Assembly: GCA_021201865.1 (NCBI GenBank)
Contig: JAJQEE010000079.1
Coordinates: 3,662 to 52,782 of the forward strand
DNA length: 49,121 nucleotides
Direction of reading: 5' to 3'
DNA from: Tannerellaceae bacterium
GTDB lineage: Bacteria > Bacteroidota > Bacteroidia > Bacteroidales > Tannerellaceae
Below, piece by piece: positions 10,206 through 19,738 of this stretch. Both the position numbers and the translations under genes were made by a program. Every line of letters starts with the position of its first letter. Position 1 is the stretch's first letter. A model generated the notes under the pieces. That model did no database searches, was not told the DNA's origin, and worked only from the letters and a program-made list of their open reading frames with translations.

Positions 10206-10613
10206 ATGCTAAAACAATTTCCGTCTCATCACTCTTACTTAACCAACCTATTCAGCTTAGCTAATAATGTGTTAAATCGTGATGAATTAGAAATCAGGAA
10301 GCTCTTTCCGAAGAAAGATATTCGTGTAATTAATGAGATCAAGAAAGGCTCTAAAGAGAAACTTATGGAAATACGACTGGATAAAGCAACACTGAGCTGT
10401 GCGTTCAGACAGGGTAAACTATGTGAAGAGTCGTACATATTTCTGGATAGTCCCACTGAACTCTACGACTATATAGACTTTTACACCTCTGAATTCACCT
10501 ATAAGGATCTGGTAGATATCTGGAACCTGATGAATTGTGATCTGCAAATCAATGAAATGGATAAAGAATTTATTTTTACTTTGCGTCCTACGGGAAACAA
10601 GGTCTATAACTAA
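10206..10613 (+). CDS. hypothetical protein
   Basis: This 135-residue protein has no recognised domain. It has no signal peptide or membrane segment and is mixed in charge. Lys/Glu-rich stretches lie at residues 28-60 and an acidic, aromatic stretch at about 85-110 (LYDYIDFYTSEFTYKDLVDIW). The predicted pattern is alpha/beta with a central helix-rich region, so it is likely a small cytoplasmic protein. Codon use looks ordinary for the window, and the ATG is the first in an uninterrupted frame. It stands alone downstream of the structured RNA at 10029-10149, which could regulate it by attenuation. Its function is unknown. Confidence 0.65.
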   Translation: MLKQFPSHHSYLTNLFSLANNVLNRDELEIRKLFPKKDIRVINEIKKGSKEKLMEIRLDKATLSCAFRQGKLCEESYIFLDSPTELYDYIDFYTSEFTYKDLVDIWNLMNCDLQINEMDKEFIFTLRPTGNKVYN

Positions 10614-10722
10614 TTGAATATCGCTCTCTTATTTATAAACAAATAACAAACTCTGCTTTTTCCTGAAAGGTTCTATTTGTTAGTCGGTTAAATACAATTG
10701 TTTTAAGGATAGAGCAGGGACT

Positions 10723-10759
10723 GTGAAGAAACTATCTGATAGTTCCTTCACTTTCTTTT
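10723..10759 (+). terminator. candidate terminator downstream of the hypothetical gene
   Basis: GTGAAG (10723-10728) pairs with CTTCAC (10746-10751), and AACTA with TAGTT inside it around a 5-nt loop. TTTCTTTT follows. It lies 110 bases after the stop codon of the gene at 10206-10613. Confidence 0.6.
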
Positions 10760-10994
10760 AAAGATGTAAATTCTAATACCATTGAAAAACGTGCCCTGTA
10801 GGGGAAATCTGATACTTACCATGAAAGACCGGATTTCGGAGGGGTGGTAATAGGAATAGAATCAAAACCGTATTCCTTATCATCCCTCAATTTTAAACAA
10901 AATGTAGTAAAAGAAGAGGTAGATACTCCTGAGGGAGATCTCATAGAGATAGAGTAGATAACACCTAAGATAATTCCATATATCTCACTTCTTA

Positions 10995-11026
10995 CTCCTT
11001 CTCTCTTTGTGAAAAGAGAGAAGGAG
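10995..11026. repeat. 14-bp perfect stem-loop
   Basis: CTCCTTCTCTCTTT and its exact reverse complement flank the tetraloop GTGA. Neither strand has a T run after the stem, so it is not a standard terminator. The strand asymmetry (pyrimidine arm, purine arm) is striking. It lies in the 640-base gap between two convergent genes. Confidence 0.7.
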
Positions 11027-11132
11027 ATTTACTACACGGAGTCTATCTATCCTCTTGCTCTCGACTATTTAACAGGGGATCTGAGAATATTTATTCATTC
11101 CTTAAAGAGAAACAAGCGTATCCTTGCAGGGA

Positions 11133-11166
11133 ATTAAGATGTTTGACCCGGGTCAAACATCTTAAT
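11133..11166. repeat. 34-bp perfect palindrome
   Basis: ATTAAGATGTTTGACCC is followed directly by its exact reverse complement, centred between 11149 and 11150 on CCCGGG, with no spacer. No T run follows on either strand. It lies 87 bases beyond the end of the amidase gene, between convergent transcription units. It could be a dimer-protein binding site, a transcript-end hairpin or a mobile-element scar. Confidence 0.85.
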
Positions 11167-11252
11167 CCTCTCTACTTCGCCTGTTAATTCTCCGCAAACT
11201 CCTATGTAGTTATCTACAATAAAGTATTTAAATCAATCGTGGACTTTACATA

Positions 11253-14200
11253 CTATTGGTTGAATATAAAATCCAGTATATTTTTCATCAGGGAAATACG
11301 GGAGGAATCGTTCCGGATGGTTTCAAAAGGAAAACCCAATACTAATGTCTTATATTCTCCCACAGAAGCCACTCCGGCGCTCAGGTTGTTTTCACTATAC
11401 CGGAAAACAGTAAAGCTGTTTTCTGATGAAGGCTCTATCGCATCCGGGGATTCGACAGCATAACAATCCGGATTGAGTTTACTATGGTATTCATAGGTCC
11501 CTGCCAACATAGGGAAAGGAGAAGACACACTTTTTACTTTTCCTTCTACTGCCGCACGGTCTACACGCCAGGTATACCGGAGAATATTCTTCGCAAATTC
11601 CTGATCCTCTTTGACAGGATCCGGCGTATCCCACAAATCAGAAGCCACATAGGCACCACTGACAAAGAGATGTCCTCCCTGTTGACAATAGGCTGTGATC
11701 TTTTGTTGTAAAGCGACCGGGAACGTTTTGAAAGCAGCTTCCTGCAAGCCGTTTCCAATCCGGGTCTGTTTCTGTTTCCCTAAGATCAGGTCCACCATCG
11801 GATAGTGGTTACCCTCCATCTGTCCGTTCACCCAGGCATCCCGGCTACAAGAGACAAAAGAGTACCCGTTCGCAGTCATGGCTTTTCCATGCACATAGGG
11901 ATAATCAAATGTATTCCCAGCCAACACGATGTTCTCATAGTTTGCCTGGCTGGCCCCAAAGCCCGGGGCATCATCATCCATCCAGGGAATGGTGCGACGA
12001 AATTCATACTGGCTTCCAATATAATTATATTCCGGGCCATCCGGCACTCCATGATCTATCGCATCCACAAACCCTCCGATCCCATCCTGAGACACAAAAC
12101 TGAAGGGGGCAGATAGACGGTCAAAGCCATTCACAATGAGCACCTCTCCTTTCTCCTGATTGACCCGGCAAACCGACAGGATCTCAGAAGGGAAACTTTC
12201 TCCTCCTTCATTAACAGCCGTCACCTTAAAACTATAGATCTGGTCTTTCAGGATAGGGAGCCGCACAGAAGGCCTATTTACCAATCGCCCGTTATCAAAA
12301 CCTCCGTCACTGACCCGGGTATATACCACATATTGCTTAGGTGTCGCTGTAGGCTCTAATGGATCTTCTACAGGTTGCCACTGTAACTCTACCTCCGTCT
12401 CACCGGAAAACCGGACGCTCAAACCGGATACAGGCAGCGGCTGCACGACATAGGGTGTACCATATTGCCTTGCTATAAACCGGAGCATTCCTTTATAGAT
12501 GGAACGGCTTACGGTGAACCGGAAACGGGGATCTAACCCATAACGCATATCTGCTAAGTTCTGATGGGATAGCAATTCCAGCAGCATAGTGGGAACCTCA
12601 GGAGTACGAGCTTCACTGTATGAGCGGTTCCAGATCTGACGCCGGGTCCATGCCGGGTCATATATTTCCCGTATATCCCGTACAATATCTTCCATGATCA
12701 GATCCGTCAGATCTCTGGAAGCCAGACGGGATTTCCCATTTTCAAACTTTTCATCATGAGTATGGGTCATACAGATCCCCAACGTCCCGATAATGGAATC
12801 ATTTTCTGTAGTGCCTGCATCCGTATGAAAAGCAAATGCCAGATCCACCGGAATCTGTAATCCACCCTTTTTGGTAAAATAGAAGAGCCACCTGCGATAT
12901 AGTTCACCCAGAAACCACGGCTTTGATAATCATCCATATAATCGTTCTTTCCTTCCGAACGATTGTAGATGCTGTCCGGCGCACCCGCCCACTGCAACCA
13001 ATACCGGGCTGCTTCCGTATAACGGGGATAATGGCTTATTTCCGGTTCATATTGAATCGCGGGCAGTGTAGTCACTGCATGGTGTACCACCTGTTCCGAG
13101 CTTTTTACATTCTCCGTCAGTTCGCCGCTTACATGAGGAAGGCGGGCTATATTCCCCATTCCACCTCCTATTTTCACGGCATCAGCAGTCAGGGTTTTAC
13201 CACCACGGCGGCTTTGGTTAGTTAATACGACTTTACCACTTCTCCCCTGTTCAAACTCAAAGTAACCTAAGAAGATCCAGGTTCCGCCACCCATTTGCTG
13301 GTTTACGGAAAAGTGGGTCTGCCCTCCTGCATGATAAATAGTATAACGGGCATCATCCGTACTATTCTCAACGGTATGATAGGAAACATATACTCCATAG
13401 GTCCCTTTTTCCGGAATATCAGGTATCCAACTACAGGAGCTCTCAGGCTGCCGGACCACCGTTCGTATCTGACGATAAGTTCCCTGCATAAAGGGGTTTT
13501 CCCCATCCACATAATACTCTTTCATATGGGCAAAACCGGGAGCAGAAGCGGTTATCCAGCTTTCCCTCCCCACATGTTCTTCATACAGGGAACGGCCTGT
13601 ACTATGGTCATTATCCACAATCACTTCATAACACTGGATATCCCGTTCACGGGGAAGCAGGACATTGGCCCCGGCATTTTCCAACATGGGCACTAAGTAA
13701 GGCAATACATAACTCTGCGTATAGAGGTCTTCCACGGTCTGAAAAAGCCGGGCCCGTTGCCATTCCCAGCGACTTAATTTCTGTTCATAATACCATCCAT
13801 GGCTCTGCCATAATGCAATATGACGATTTTCCAGTCCCTTTCCAATTTCATAGGGACGGGACTGGGGAGTAACAAGGGGACGGTCCACCTTATTCCGGAT
13901 CCGGTCTTTCCGGTTAAAAGGGATATAATCTTCTATTTTATACCCATCCGAATGAATCTCAAGCTTCATTTTCCGGTAGCTCTCCGGCAGCAGTTTCCGT
14001 ACCTGATCATACATTTCATCTACCTCTTGTTCCCGGAAAGGCATGTAAGAGAGTGGAATACCTGCATAAAGCCGGAGGGTTTTCTTATCCATTTCTACCG
14101 AATCTATCTGAACGGAAGGGGTAAACGTATGACGGTTCACTACTGCTGTCAGATATTCCTCTATGCCGGCATTCACTTCCGGAGCAAGTTGTTGTGCAGA

Positions 14201-14290
14201 TATCTGCACAGGAATCAGGGCTACACTTATCAGAAAAGCCCACGTATGGTTCAACCACCCATTCATCATATTTCTATTTTTATTATTCAT
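11253..14290 (-). pseudogene. Xly-type N-acetylmuramoyl-L-alanine amidase with golvesin/Xly-CBD domain, frameshifted
   Basis: This is one long secreted enzyme gene read in two frames: 14290 to about 12870, then about 12870 to 11253, roughly 1,010 residues when joined. Order: signal peptide ending PVQISA with mature Gln first; an Amidase_3-like N-terminal part with IALWQSHGWYY (His164); a golvesin/Xly-CBD-like beta domain inserted at about residues 255-375 (SCSWIPDIPEKGTYGVYVSY onward); the second amidase part with FAFHTDAGTTEN; a fibronectin III-like domain; and a C-terminal GATase-like domain. The break is at the T5 run 12868-12872. Restoring one base gives LPKKGGLQIPVDLAFAFHTD, which joins the motif correctly. 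Homologues are often named xanthan lyase. Cleavage of the MurNAc-L-Ala bond in the periplasm or outside fits the neighbouring murQ/K/T genes. The start overlaps the deacetylase stop by 8 bases. Confidence 0.8.
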
Positions 14291-14933
14291 CTATTCCTGC
14301 AAAATCATATCCTTTCCCGCGAAGGGTACGGATGATCTCGCTTAAATGCAGATACAGTTTATCAGACCGTTTCTCCTGTGTTCCCGGATGGATCAGGATG
14401 ATAGCCCCCTGCAAGGTCTGCTCTTTTTCAAATTCCCACAACTGGTCTATTAACTCCCGGGAAGACCTGTAGTTGGGCATATCCGGTGTCGTGTAATCAG
14501 CAGCCATCCGGATACCCGGTGTAAAGTTGATGACCTGCTGCCCCTGTGACTTCAGAAGCCTTACACTTTCTTCATTATACCATTCATACGGAGGAAGAAA
14601 ATAGCCCGCTTCCTGCTGACGGATACCAAACCTTTCCAACTCTTTCAGGTTATTCCTCAAATCTATGATCAGACTATCCGGAGTTACCAGTGATTTCGTG
14701 CGGTCCTCCCACGGAGCATACAAAATATGCCGGTCGGAATGTCCTCCGAGATAATGTCCCTCTGTGATTATTCGCCGGATCACCGGTTCATATTCTTTCA
14801 TCCGGAGACAGTTTCCGGTCAGGAAGAAAGAGGCCCGGACCTTTTCTTTCTTCAAAGTTTCCAAAATGGGTATGGCTCCTTCAAACAGGGAATCCGCAGA
14901 AAAGATCAGATGGACTATTTTGTTATTCTTTTT
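14283..14933 (-). pseudogene. polysaccharide deacetylase (NodB/CE4-like), split from GH9 by a frameshift
   Basis: This is a NodB-homology deacetylase that lacks a usable ATG. The frame is open only from 14933, just after an in-frame TAA, and its first acceptable start is a TTG at 14864, which would remove the catalytic N-terminus. Seen in the frame are IVHLIFSADSLFEG (catalytic Asp position), SFFLTGNCLRMKEYEP, the zinc motif GGHSDRH, PPYEWYNEES and ILIHPG. Adding one A to the A7 run (T7 at 14929-14935) joins it in frame to the upstream GH9 protein, giving a GH9-linker-deacetylase polypeptide of about 829 residues. CE4 enzymes remove acetyl groups from GlcNAc or MurNAc polymers. In this locus deacetylation of peptidoglycan-derived amino sugars is plausible (inference). 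Confidence 0.72.
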
Positions 14934-16771
14934 TTAACGATCGCCCCCTGGGGATCTAACACCTTTCCGGTAGCCGATTGTTTCTTTCCCTCTGTTTCCA
15001 TCGTGGAAAGATAGAAACTAAGACTGGCTGTTCCATCCATCGTAGGTTCATTGGAAGAATAATCCCCCGGATCATCGTGATAAACAGCAGCACCTCCCTG
15101 AAAAGGAGCATACGCATCTTCATATACCAGATGAATCCCTCTCAGATTCTCATAAATATGTTTATAGATCGGTCCGTCCACCAGACCACCGAAGGGAATA
15201 TCATGCAGGAGATCCACGTAAGCGGAATGCGGCCGGGTAGGAGAATCACCGGATGCCGGATAACCACAGATCATAGAGGTCCCCCACGGATTACAGCCAA
15301 ACAACCAGTCCCGCAAAGCAGCTTCCATTTCCAGATAGGTTTCATCTCCCGAAGTCTGGTAATACAAACGGGCCTGCGTGATCACAGCCACCACTAAATT
15401 GTTGGAGCACCAGATAAAGGGGACACCGTTCAGAAACGGATCATCCCATTGAGCTGCACGGGCAGCCAGACATTCCAACCCTTGCCTCATATAGCCGGTA
15501 TATTTTTCACGGATCACCGGGTCTGCGGATTGGGATAAATAGTAATGCCCCAGATTCACAAAAGGATAAAACTGGTAATGACGGGCTCTTCCCAGCTCCA
15601 TCCAGGGAGTGACCTCTTCCAGTTGTCCCCAGTAGTCCGCCTTCTTTCTCCAGTTCTCTTCTCCTGTAAGATGATAATGCGTAGCCGCAGCTAATTCTAT
15701 ATCATCCACATAATTATCTTCTTCATAAAAATAGGGGGAACGAAGACAAGCAGTTTGTGTAGTTCCCGGTTTGGCCTCTGCAAATCCAAAAGCCTCCAAG
15801 GACTTCTGCTGAAGAGTAGCGGCAAAAGCCGGATCCCAATCTTTAAACAGGTCTGCTCCGAGAGCAAAAGCAGAAGCAAACTTTCCCGCAGAGGAAGCAA
15901 CCCCGGTCGTCCGGTTTTGATGTTCTCCCAACCCCTGAGGTTCACCGGTTATAAAATAGACCGGCCGACCCCGGTCCGCTCCCCATCCATAGTCCACACC
16001 ATCCAGATTCGGCAGGCGTATACCCGCATGGTCCCGGTCATCCGCGATCTGATTAAACATGACAGCAGAGTCCGGATTCATCCGTAACATCCAATCCAAC
16101 CCCCAGCGGATCTCATCCAGAATATCGGGAATTCCATTACTTCCTTTTCTTCCTGCCGCATCATATTCATCTTTGAAAATGGTTTTATCCGGTGTTTGTT
16201 GCCAGGCAAAAAGCATCTGGAAGGTGGCATTGGCCGAAGTGGAAAGATATTGGAGGTAATCAGAAGCGTCATGCCACCCACCCCGTGCATCAATTTTCTC
16301 TCCTGTCCGGGAGGGATGATCTACGATATAACCATCCTGTTGATGACATTCCGCATCCAGATAGGGATTATATCCGCACCGTTGCTGGCGCATATAGTTT
16401 AATATGAAATCAGCGGAACCCTGGTAGACTTCCGGTCCTATCCGGAAGACAGGTGAACTGACCTGATTGGATTCAATGTAATATTCACCGGGCTGACTCA
16501 ACCCGGTAAAGGGCAACCGTAACGCGATATGCATTCCCCAACGTTCCCCATTGGTCCGGATTCCTTCATCTTCCCACACGATATTTCCGGTGGAGGCTTC
16601 TTTCACCACAAAAGCAAGTTCACCGGCAGGTTCCTGTGAGAGTAATACGGCTACTTTTTGATCGCCTGGCAGATATCCTACCTGGTTGATCCGTATCCAG
16701 GTTTGCGGCCCGGCCTTTCCTGTGATGGAAAAACAGATCATCCATACATGCAGATAAATCAGTATTCTCAT
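14915..16771 (-). CDS. glycoside hydrolase family 9 protein
   Basis: The product has 618 residues. It has an N-terminal signal segment, a CelD-type immunoglobulin-like domain at about 24-112 (WIRINQVGYLPGDQK), and a GH9 (alpha/alpha)6 catalytic domain from about 118. Catalytic residues are in GGWHDASDY (Asp168, Asp171) and in SSNEPTMDGTAS (Glu575, acid). The C-terminal tail after about 600 is short and ends where the deacetylase frame begins, at an A7 run, so the native protein was probably a GH9-deacetylase fusion. GH9 contains cellulases and exo-beta-D-glucosaminidases. With a deacetylase next door and murQ/K/NamZ around it, action on GlcN- or GlcNAc-containing glycan is favoured here (inference). 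It starts 11 bases after the phosphoesterase gene. Confidence 0.85.
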   Translation of the reverse strand: MRILIYLHVWMICFSITGKAGPQTWIRINQVGYLPGDQKVAVLLSQEPAGELAFVVKEASTGNIVWEDEGIRTNGERWGMHIALRLPFTGLSQPGEYYIESNQVSSPVFRIGPEVYQGSADFILNYMRQQRCGYNPYLDAECHQQDGYIVDHPSRTGEKIDARGGWHDASDYLQYLSTSANATFQMLFAWQQTPDKTIFKDEYDAAGRKGSNGIPDILDEIRWGLDWMLRMNPDSAVMFNQIADDRDHAGIRLPNLDGVDYGWGADRGRPVYFITGEPQGLGEHQNRTTGVASSAGKFASAFALGADLFKDWDPAFAATLQQKSLEAFGFAEAKPGTTQTACLRSPYFYEEDNYVDDIELAAATHYHLTGEENWRKKADYWGQLEEVTPWMELGRARHYQFYPFVNLGHYYLSQSADPVIREKYTGYMRQGLECLAARAAQWDDPFLNGVPFIWCSNNLVVAVITQARLYYQTSGDETYLEMEAALRDWLFGCNPWGTSMICGYPASGDSPTRPHSAYVDLLHDIPFGGLVDGPIYKHIYENLRGIHLVYEDAYAPFQGGAAVYHDDPGDYSSNEPTMDGTASLSFYLSTMETEGKKQSATGKVLDPQGAIVKKRITK

Positions 16772-16782
16772 ATGTTCTATTT

Positions 16783-18627
16783 TTAGGGTTCCTTTTTACT
16801 TAACCGTCCGATCAGGCCACTGCTACTCGTAAAGAGACATTCATCCCTATTCAAAGGACAGACTGTTCCGATCAGCGAATTACTCACTTTGTGTTTCCAA
16901 AGTAATTCTCCGGTTTTCCCATCCAATGCAAAAATGATCCCGTTTTTGGTACTACCAAACACCACTCCCTCTTTTTCGACAGGCATAGAAGCGGCATGAT
17001 CATATCCATACCCTACATTCGTGACCCAGATTCGTTCCGGATGATCTGTCAGCGTGGAATAGCAAACCACACTGTCCTGCATCGTTTTACTGTACACTCG
17101 TTGCTGATCCTCTGACAAAGCGATCGTTTCCCGGACCATGGATTCTTTCGTGCGCCAGACCGTTTCTCCTGTTTCTGCATTCAATGCAGTCATGACCCGG
17201 TCGGGCGCCGTAAAATAGACTTTCCCTTTTGTAGCTACCGGCCAGACCGCAGCAGGAGAGAAGTGCATCCGGGTCAATCCTCCATCCCAACTCCAACAAA
17301 GCCGGCCATTGTTTTTATCAAGGGCATACATCCGGTTATCCCATGCACCAAAGATTACTTTATTTTTATATACCAGCGGACGGGTCTCAACATATCCTTT
17401 CACACCTGCATATTCCCACTTCAATTTGCCGGTTTTCAGATCCAACGCACGAAAAGTCTGGTCGCTGGCCCCTATATAAACCACCCCGTCTTCTATTTTT
17501 GCCGATCCCAGGACCGGTTCTTTGGCTTCATATTTCCAGCATAGACTACCATCTAGCGTATTCAACGCATAAATAAACCGGTCCGCAGAGCCAAAAACCA
17601 CTTGATCTCCTGCCACATCTGCCGTACCGACAATCCGGTTACCCGTGGGAAAACTCCACTCTCTCTTCCCATCCACAATAGAATAACAACTAAAGACTCC
17701 TTCATCATCACCGATATACAGAAAATCTCCTGACAAACAAGGGGAAGCATACAGAGCACTGCCGGTAGATACTAACCAATTTTCTTTTATCTCAGGATAT
17801 TCCTCATTTACGGAGAAATCCGGACGGAGGTAATTGGTATTCTCTTTTGTGTAATAGACCTCTTTCAGAGAATAACCACCCCATTTCCGGGGCTCCTGGT
17901 TCCACTTCTGTTCGTACACGAATAGAGAGTCACGGGTCAGTTCATAAATAGAATATCCACCTACTCCATCTTCCGGATCCCTTAGATTGGAACGGCTCAG
18001 AAATGCCGGGATCCCATCATAGAAAAACTGTTTATTCTGATGATAGTGTCCACCTAAAAAGGCTTTCACCGGAAAGGCGCGTACCGCATCTGTCACTTCA
18101 TACCAGTTATCGACATCCGCCGGCAGCAAAGGATAGTGAGTCACTAAAATAGCAGGCCGGGAAGTAGCCGATAATTCTTTTTGCAGCCAGGTAATATCCT
18201 GCGGAGCCACATGCCCATCCATCATCCGGATCACCGGTCCGGTCCCGAATCCTAAAAAATGAATTCCTTTATAGATAAAGTTAAACCGCTCCGAACCGTA
18301 AATATGTGCAAAGTCCGTCGATCCGGATTCACTCCATTTGGTCTCATGATTACCGGACAACGCATAGTAAGGAATAGAAAGCAGATCCAGTAACTCCTTT
18401 ACTCTTAACAACGACACTCTATCCCCCTCTTCCGTCAGGTCTCCGGTGACTAATACAAAATCCAATCCGGAAGTCCGGTTTATATGTTCCACTGTTCTTT
18501 CCAGGTCCTGCCACGCTAAGGAGTCATCTGCTTTCATATGGATATCCGTAATCAAAGCAAACCGGAACTCTTCTGCATGCAGGGAAAGAACTGAGAATAA
18601 TAAGATTAACAACAGGTGTTTTTTCAT
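16783..18627 (-). CDS. secreted metallophosphoesterase fused to a PQQ-like beta-propeller
   Basis: The product has 614 residues. A signal peptide ends LSLHA. A calcineurin-like phosphoesterase domain (about 20-260) has all metal motifs: DIH (Asp28, His30), GDLT (Asp63), GNHE (Asn93, His94), THYP (His164) and GGHYH (His194, His196). From about residue 285 a PQQ-like propeller follows, with repeated blades such as SPCLSGDFLYIGDDEGVFS, SADRFIYALNTLDGSLCWKYE and LDLKTGKLKWEY, similar in layout to BamB. It should act in the periplasm or at the surface, and the substrate is unknown. It starts 9 bases after murQ and precedes GH9 by 11 bases. A role on phosphorylated wall glycan such as teichoic-acid-linked muramyl sugars is speculative. 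Confidence 0.85.
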   Translation of the reverse strand: MKKHLLLILLFSVLSLHAEEFRFALITDIHMKADDSLAWQDLERTVEHINRTSGLDFVLVTGDLTEEGDRVSLLRVKELLDLLSIPYYALSGNHETKWSESGSTDFAHIYGSERFNFIYKGIHFLGFGTGPVIRMMDGHVAPQDITWLQKELSATSRPAILVTHYPLLPADVDNWYEVTDAVRAFPVKAFLGGHYHQNKQFFYDGIPAFLSRSNLRDPEDGVGGYSIYELTRDSLFVYEQKWNQEPRKWGGYSLKEVYYTKENTNYLRPDFSVNEEYPEIKENWLVSTGSALYASPCLSGDFLYIGDDEGVFSCYSIVDGKREWSFPTGNRIVGTADVAGDQVVFGSADRFIYALNTLDGSLCWKYEAKEPVLGSAKIEDGVVYIGASDQTFRALDLKTGKLKWEYAGVKGYVETRPLVYKNKVIFGAWDNRMYALDKNNGRLCWSWDGGLTRMHFSPAAVWPVATKGKVYFTAPDRVMTALNAETGETVWRTKESMVRETIALSEDQQRVYSKTMQDSVVCYSTLTDHPERIWVTNVGYGYDHAASMPVEKEGVVFGSTKNGIIFALDGKTGELLWKHKVSNSLIGTVCPLNRDECLFTSSSGLIGRLSKKEP

Positions 18628-18636
18628 AGTAAATCC

Positions 18637-19452
18637 TTATTTTCCTTTCCAGGCATCCATGGCCTTTTTCACCGATCCATGCAGTAACAGCAGATTTTTC
18701 GCCTGATCATAGGGAAGATCCAGCTCCTCAGCAATCATGCGGGTTCCGCGATCCATTAATTTAGCGTTTGTCAACTGCATGTTTACCATCCGGTTCCCTT
18801 TGACACGTCCCAGTTTGATCATGGTGGTGGTAGTGATCATATTCAGGACCAGTTTTTGTCCGGTTCCGGATTTCATACGGGAACTCCCGGTCACATATTC
18901 GGGCCCTACGATCATCTCTATAGCAATATCTGCTTCCTGTGCCATCGGTGAATCCGGATTACTGGATATAGAAGCGGTCAGGATCCCTTTATTGCGTGCT
19001 TGCCGGAGTGCTCCGATCACATAAGGGGTAGTGCCTGAGGCGGCAATACCAATCACCGTATCCTTTTCGTTGACCCCATGTCTTTCCAGATCCTGCCAAC
19101 CAGCCTCCATATTATCCTCCGCATTCTCCACCGGATTACGAAGTGCCACATCTCCTCCGGCAATCAATCCGATGACTAAGGTATTGGGCATCCCATAGGT
19201 CGGCGGGATCTCGGATGCGTCCAGCACTCCCAGACGTCCGCTGGTTCCCGCTCCCAGATAAAAGATCCTTCCTCCTTTTTCCATACGTGGAATGATCAGA
19301 GATACTAATTTTTCTATCTGAGGGATTGTTTTCTCTACTGCTAAAGCAACCTTCTGATCTTCCTGATTAATGTCTGTCAGGATCTCTTTGACTGATTTCT
19401 TTTCCAGATCATCATATAAGGATGACTGTTCTGTTATTTTTTCAAATGCCAT
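18637..19452 (-). CDS. murQ: N-acetylmuramic acid 6-phosphate etherase
   Basis: MurQ cleaves the D-lactyl ether of MurNAc-6-phosphate, giving GlcNAc-6-phosphate and D-lactate. The 271-residue product has a SIS domain and the family signature GAGTSGRLGVLDASEIPPTYG with the catalytic Glu81. A second acid lies in PVENAEDN (Glu112), followed by IGIAASGTTPYV and the RMKSGTGQKLVLN motif. Length is normal for a one-domain MurQ, without the GckR extension. It acts in the cytoplasm on the product of the MurK-like kinase upstream. A 270-base repeat element separates it from murK, so it may have its own processing or weaker expression. The phosphoesterase/PQQ gene follows at 9 bases. Confidence 0.95.
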   Translation of the reverse strand: MAFEKITEQSSLYDDLEKKSVKEILTDINQEDQKVALAVEKTIPQIEKLVSLIIPRMEKGGRIFYLGAGTSGRLGVLDASEIPPTYGMPNTLVIGLIAGGDVALRNPVENAEDNMEAGWQDLERHGVNEKDTVIGIAASGTTPYVIGALRQARNKGILTASISSNPDSPMAQEADIAIEMIVGPEYVTGSSRMKSGTGQKLVLNMITTTTMIKLGRVKGNRMVNMQLTNAKLMDRGTRMIAEELDLPYDQAKNLLLLHGSVKKAMDAWKGK

Positions 19453-19467
19453 ATATTTGTTTTTAGG

Positions 19468-19738
19468 AGGGTGATCAAAAAGTCCTTATGTTCTTTGAAA
19501 AAGTTACCAATCATAAGCCCGAAGGGCTTGAATGTGCATAACCGCGGGTGAAACCCGTGGCAGAAAGTCGTCCTAATCTATGAACCCCAAAGCGGGTTCA
19601 ACCCTTTCAGGGTTGTTGTAGATTATTATTTGTTTACCCCGGGTTGTACCCGGGGTTATGCACATTTTACCCCTGCCGGGGTAACTACTTACAATGGGTA
19701 ACCTATTTAAAGAACAACCAAATTTTTTGGTCAGTCCC
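19468..19738. repeat. MITE-like interspersed repeat, copy 1, between murK and murQ
   Basis: The element is about 270 bp with imperfect terminal inverted repeats. AGGGTGATCAAAAA at the left faces AGGGACTGACCAAAAA at the right (read inward). Inside these, GTTCTTTGAAAAAGTTACC faces GTTCTTTAAATAGGTTACC, matching at 16 of 19 bases. The interior holds short palindromes (AAGCCCGAAGGGCTT, CCCCGGGTTGTACCCGGGG, AACCCTTTCAGGGTT) shared with the copy at 48543-48836. It has no coding capacity. The right end abuts the murK stop codon. Confidence 0.8.

Noticed and set aside
12865-12875. Programmed -1 frameshift in the amidase gene
   Set aside because: The site is A5 after CC, not a canonical slippery heptamer, and no stimulatory structure is evident. 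A simple deletion explains it better.
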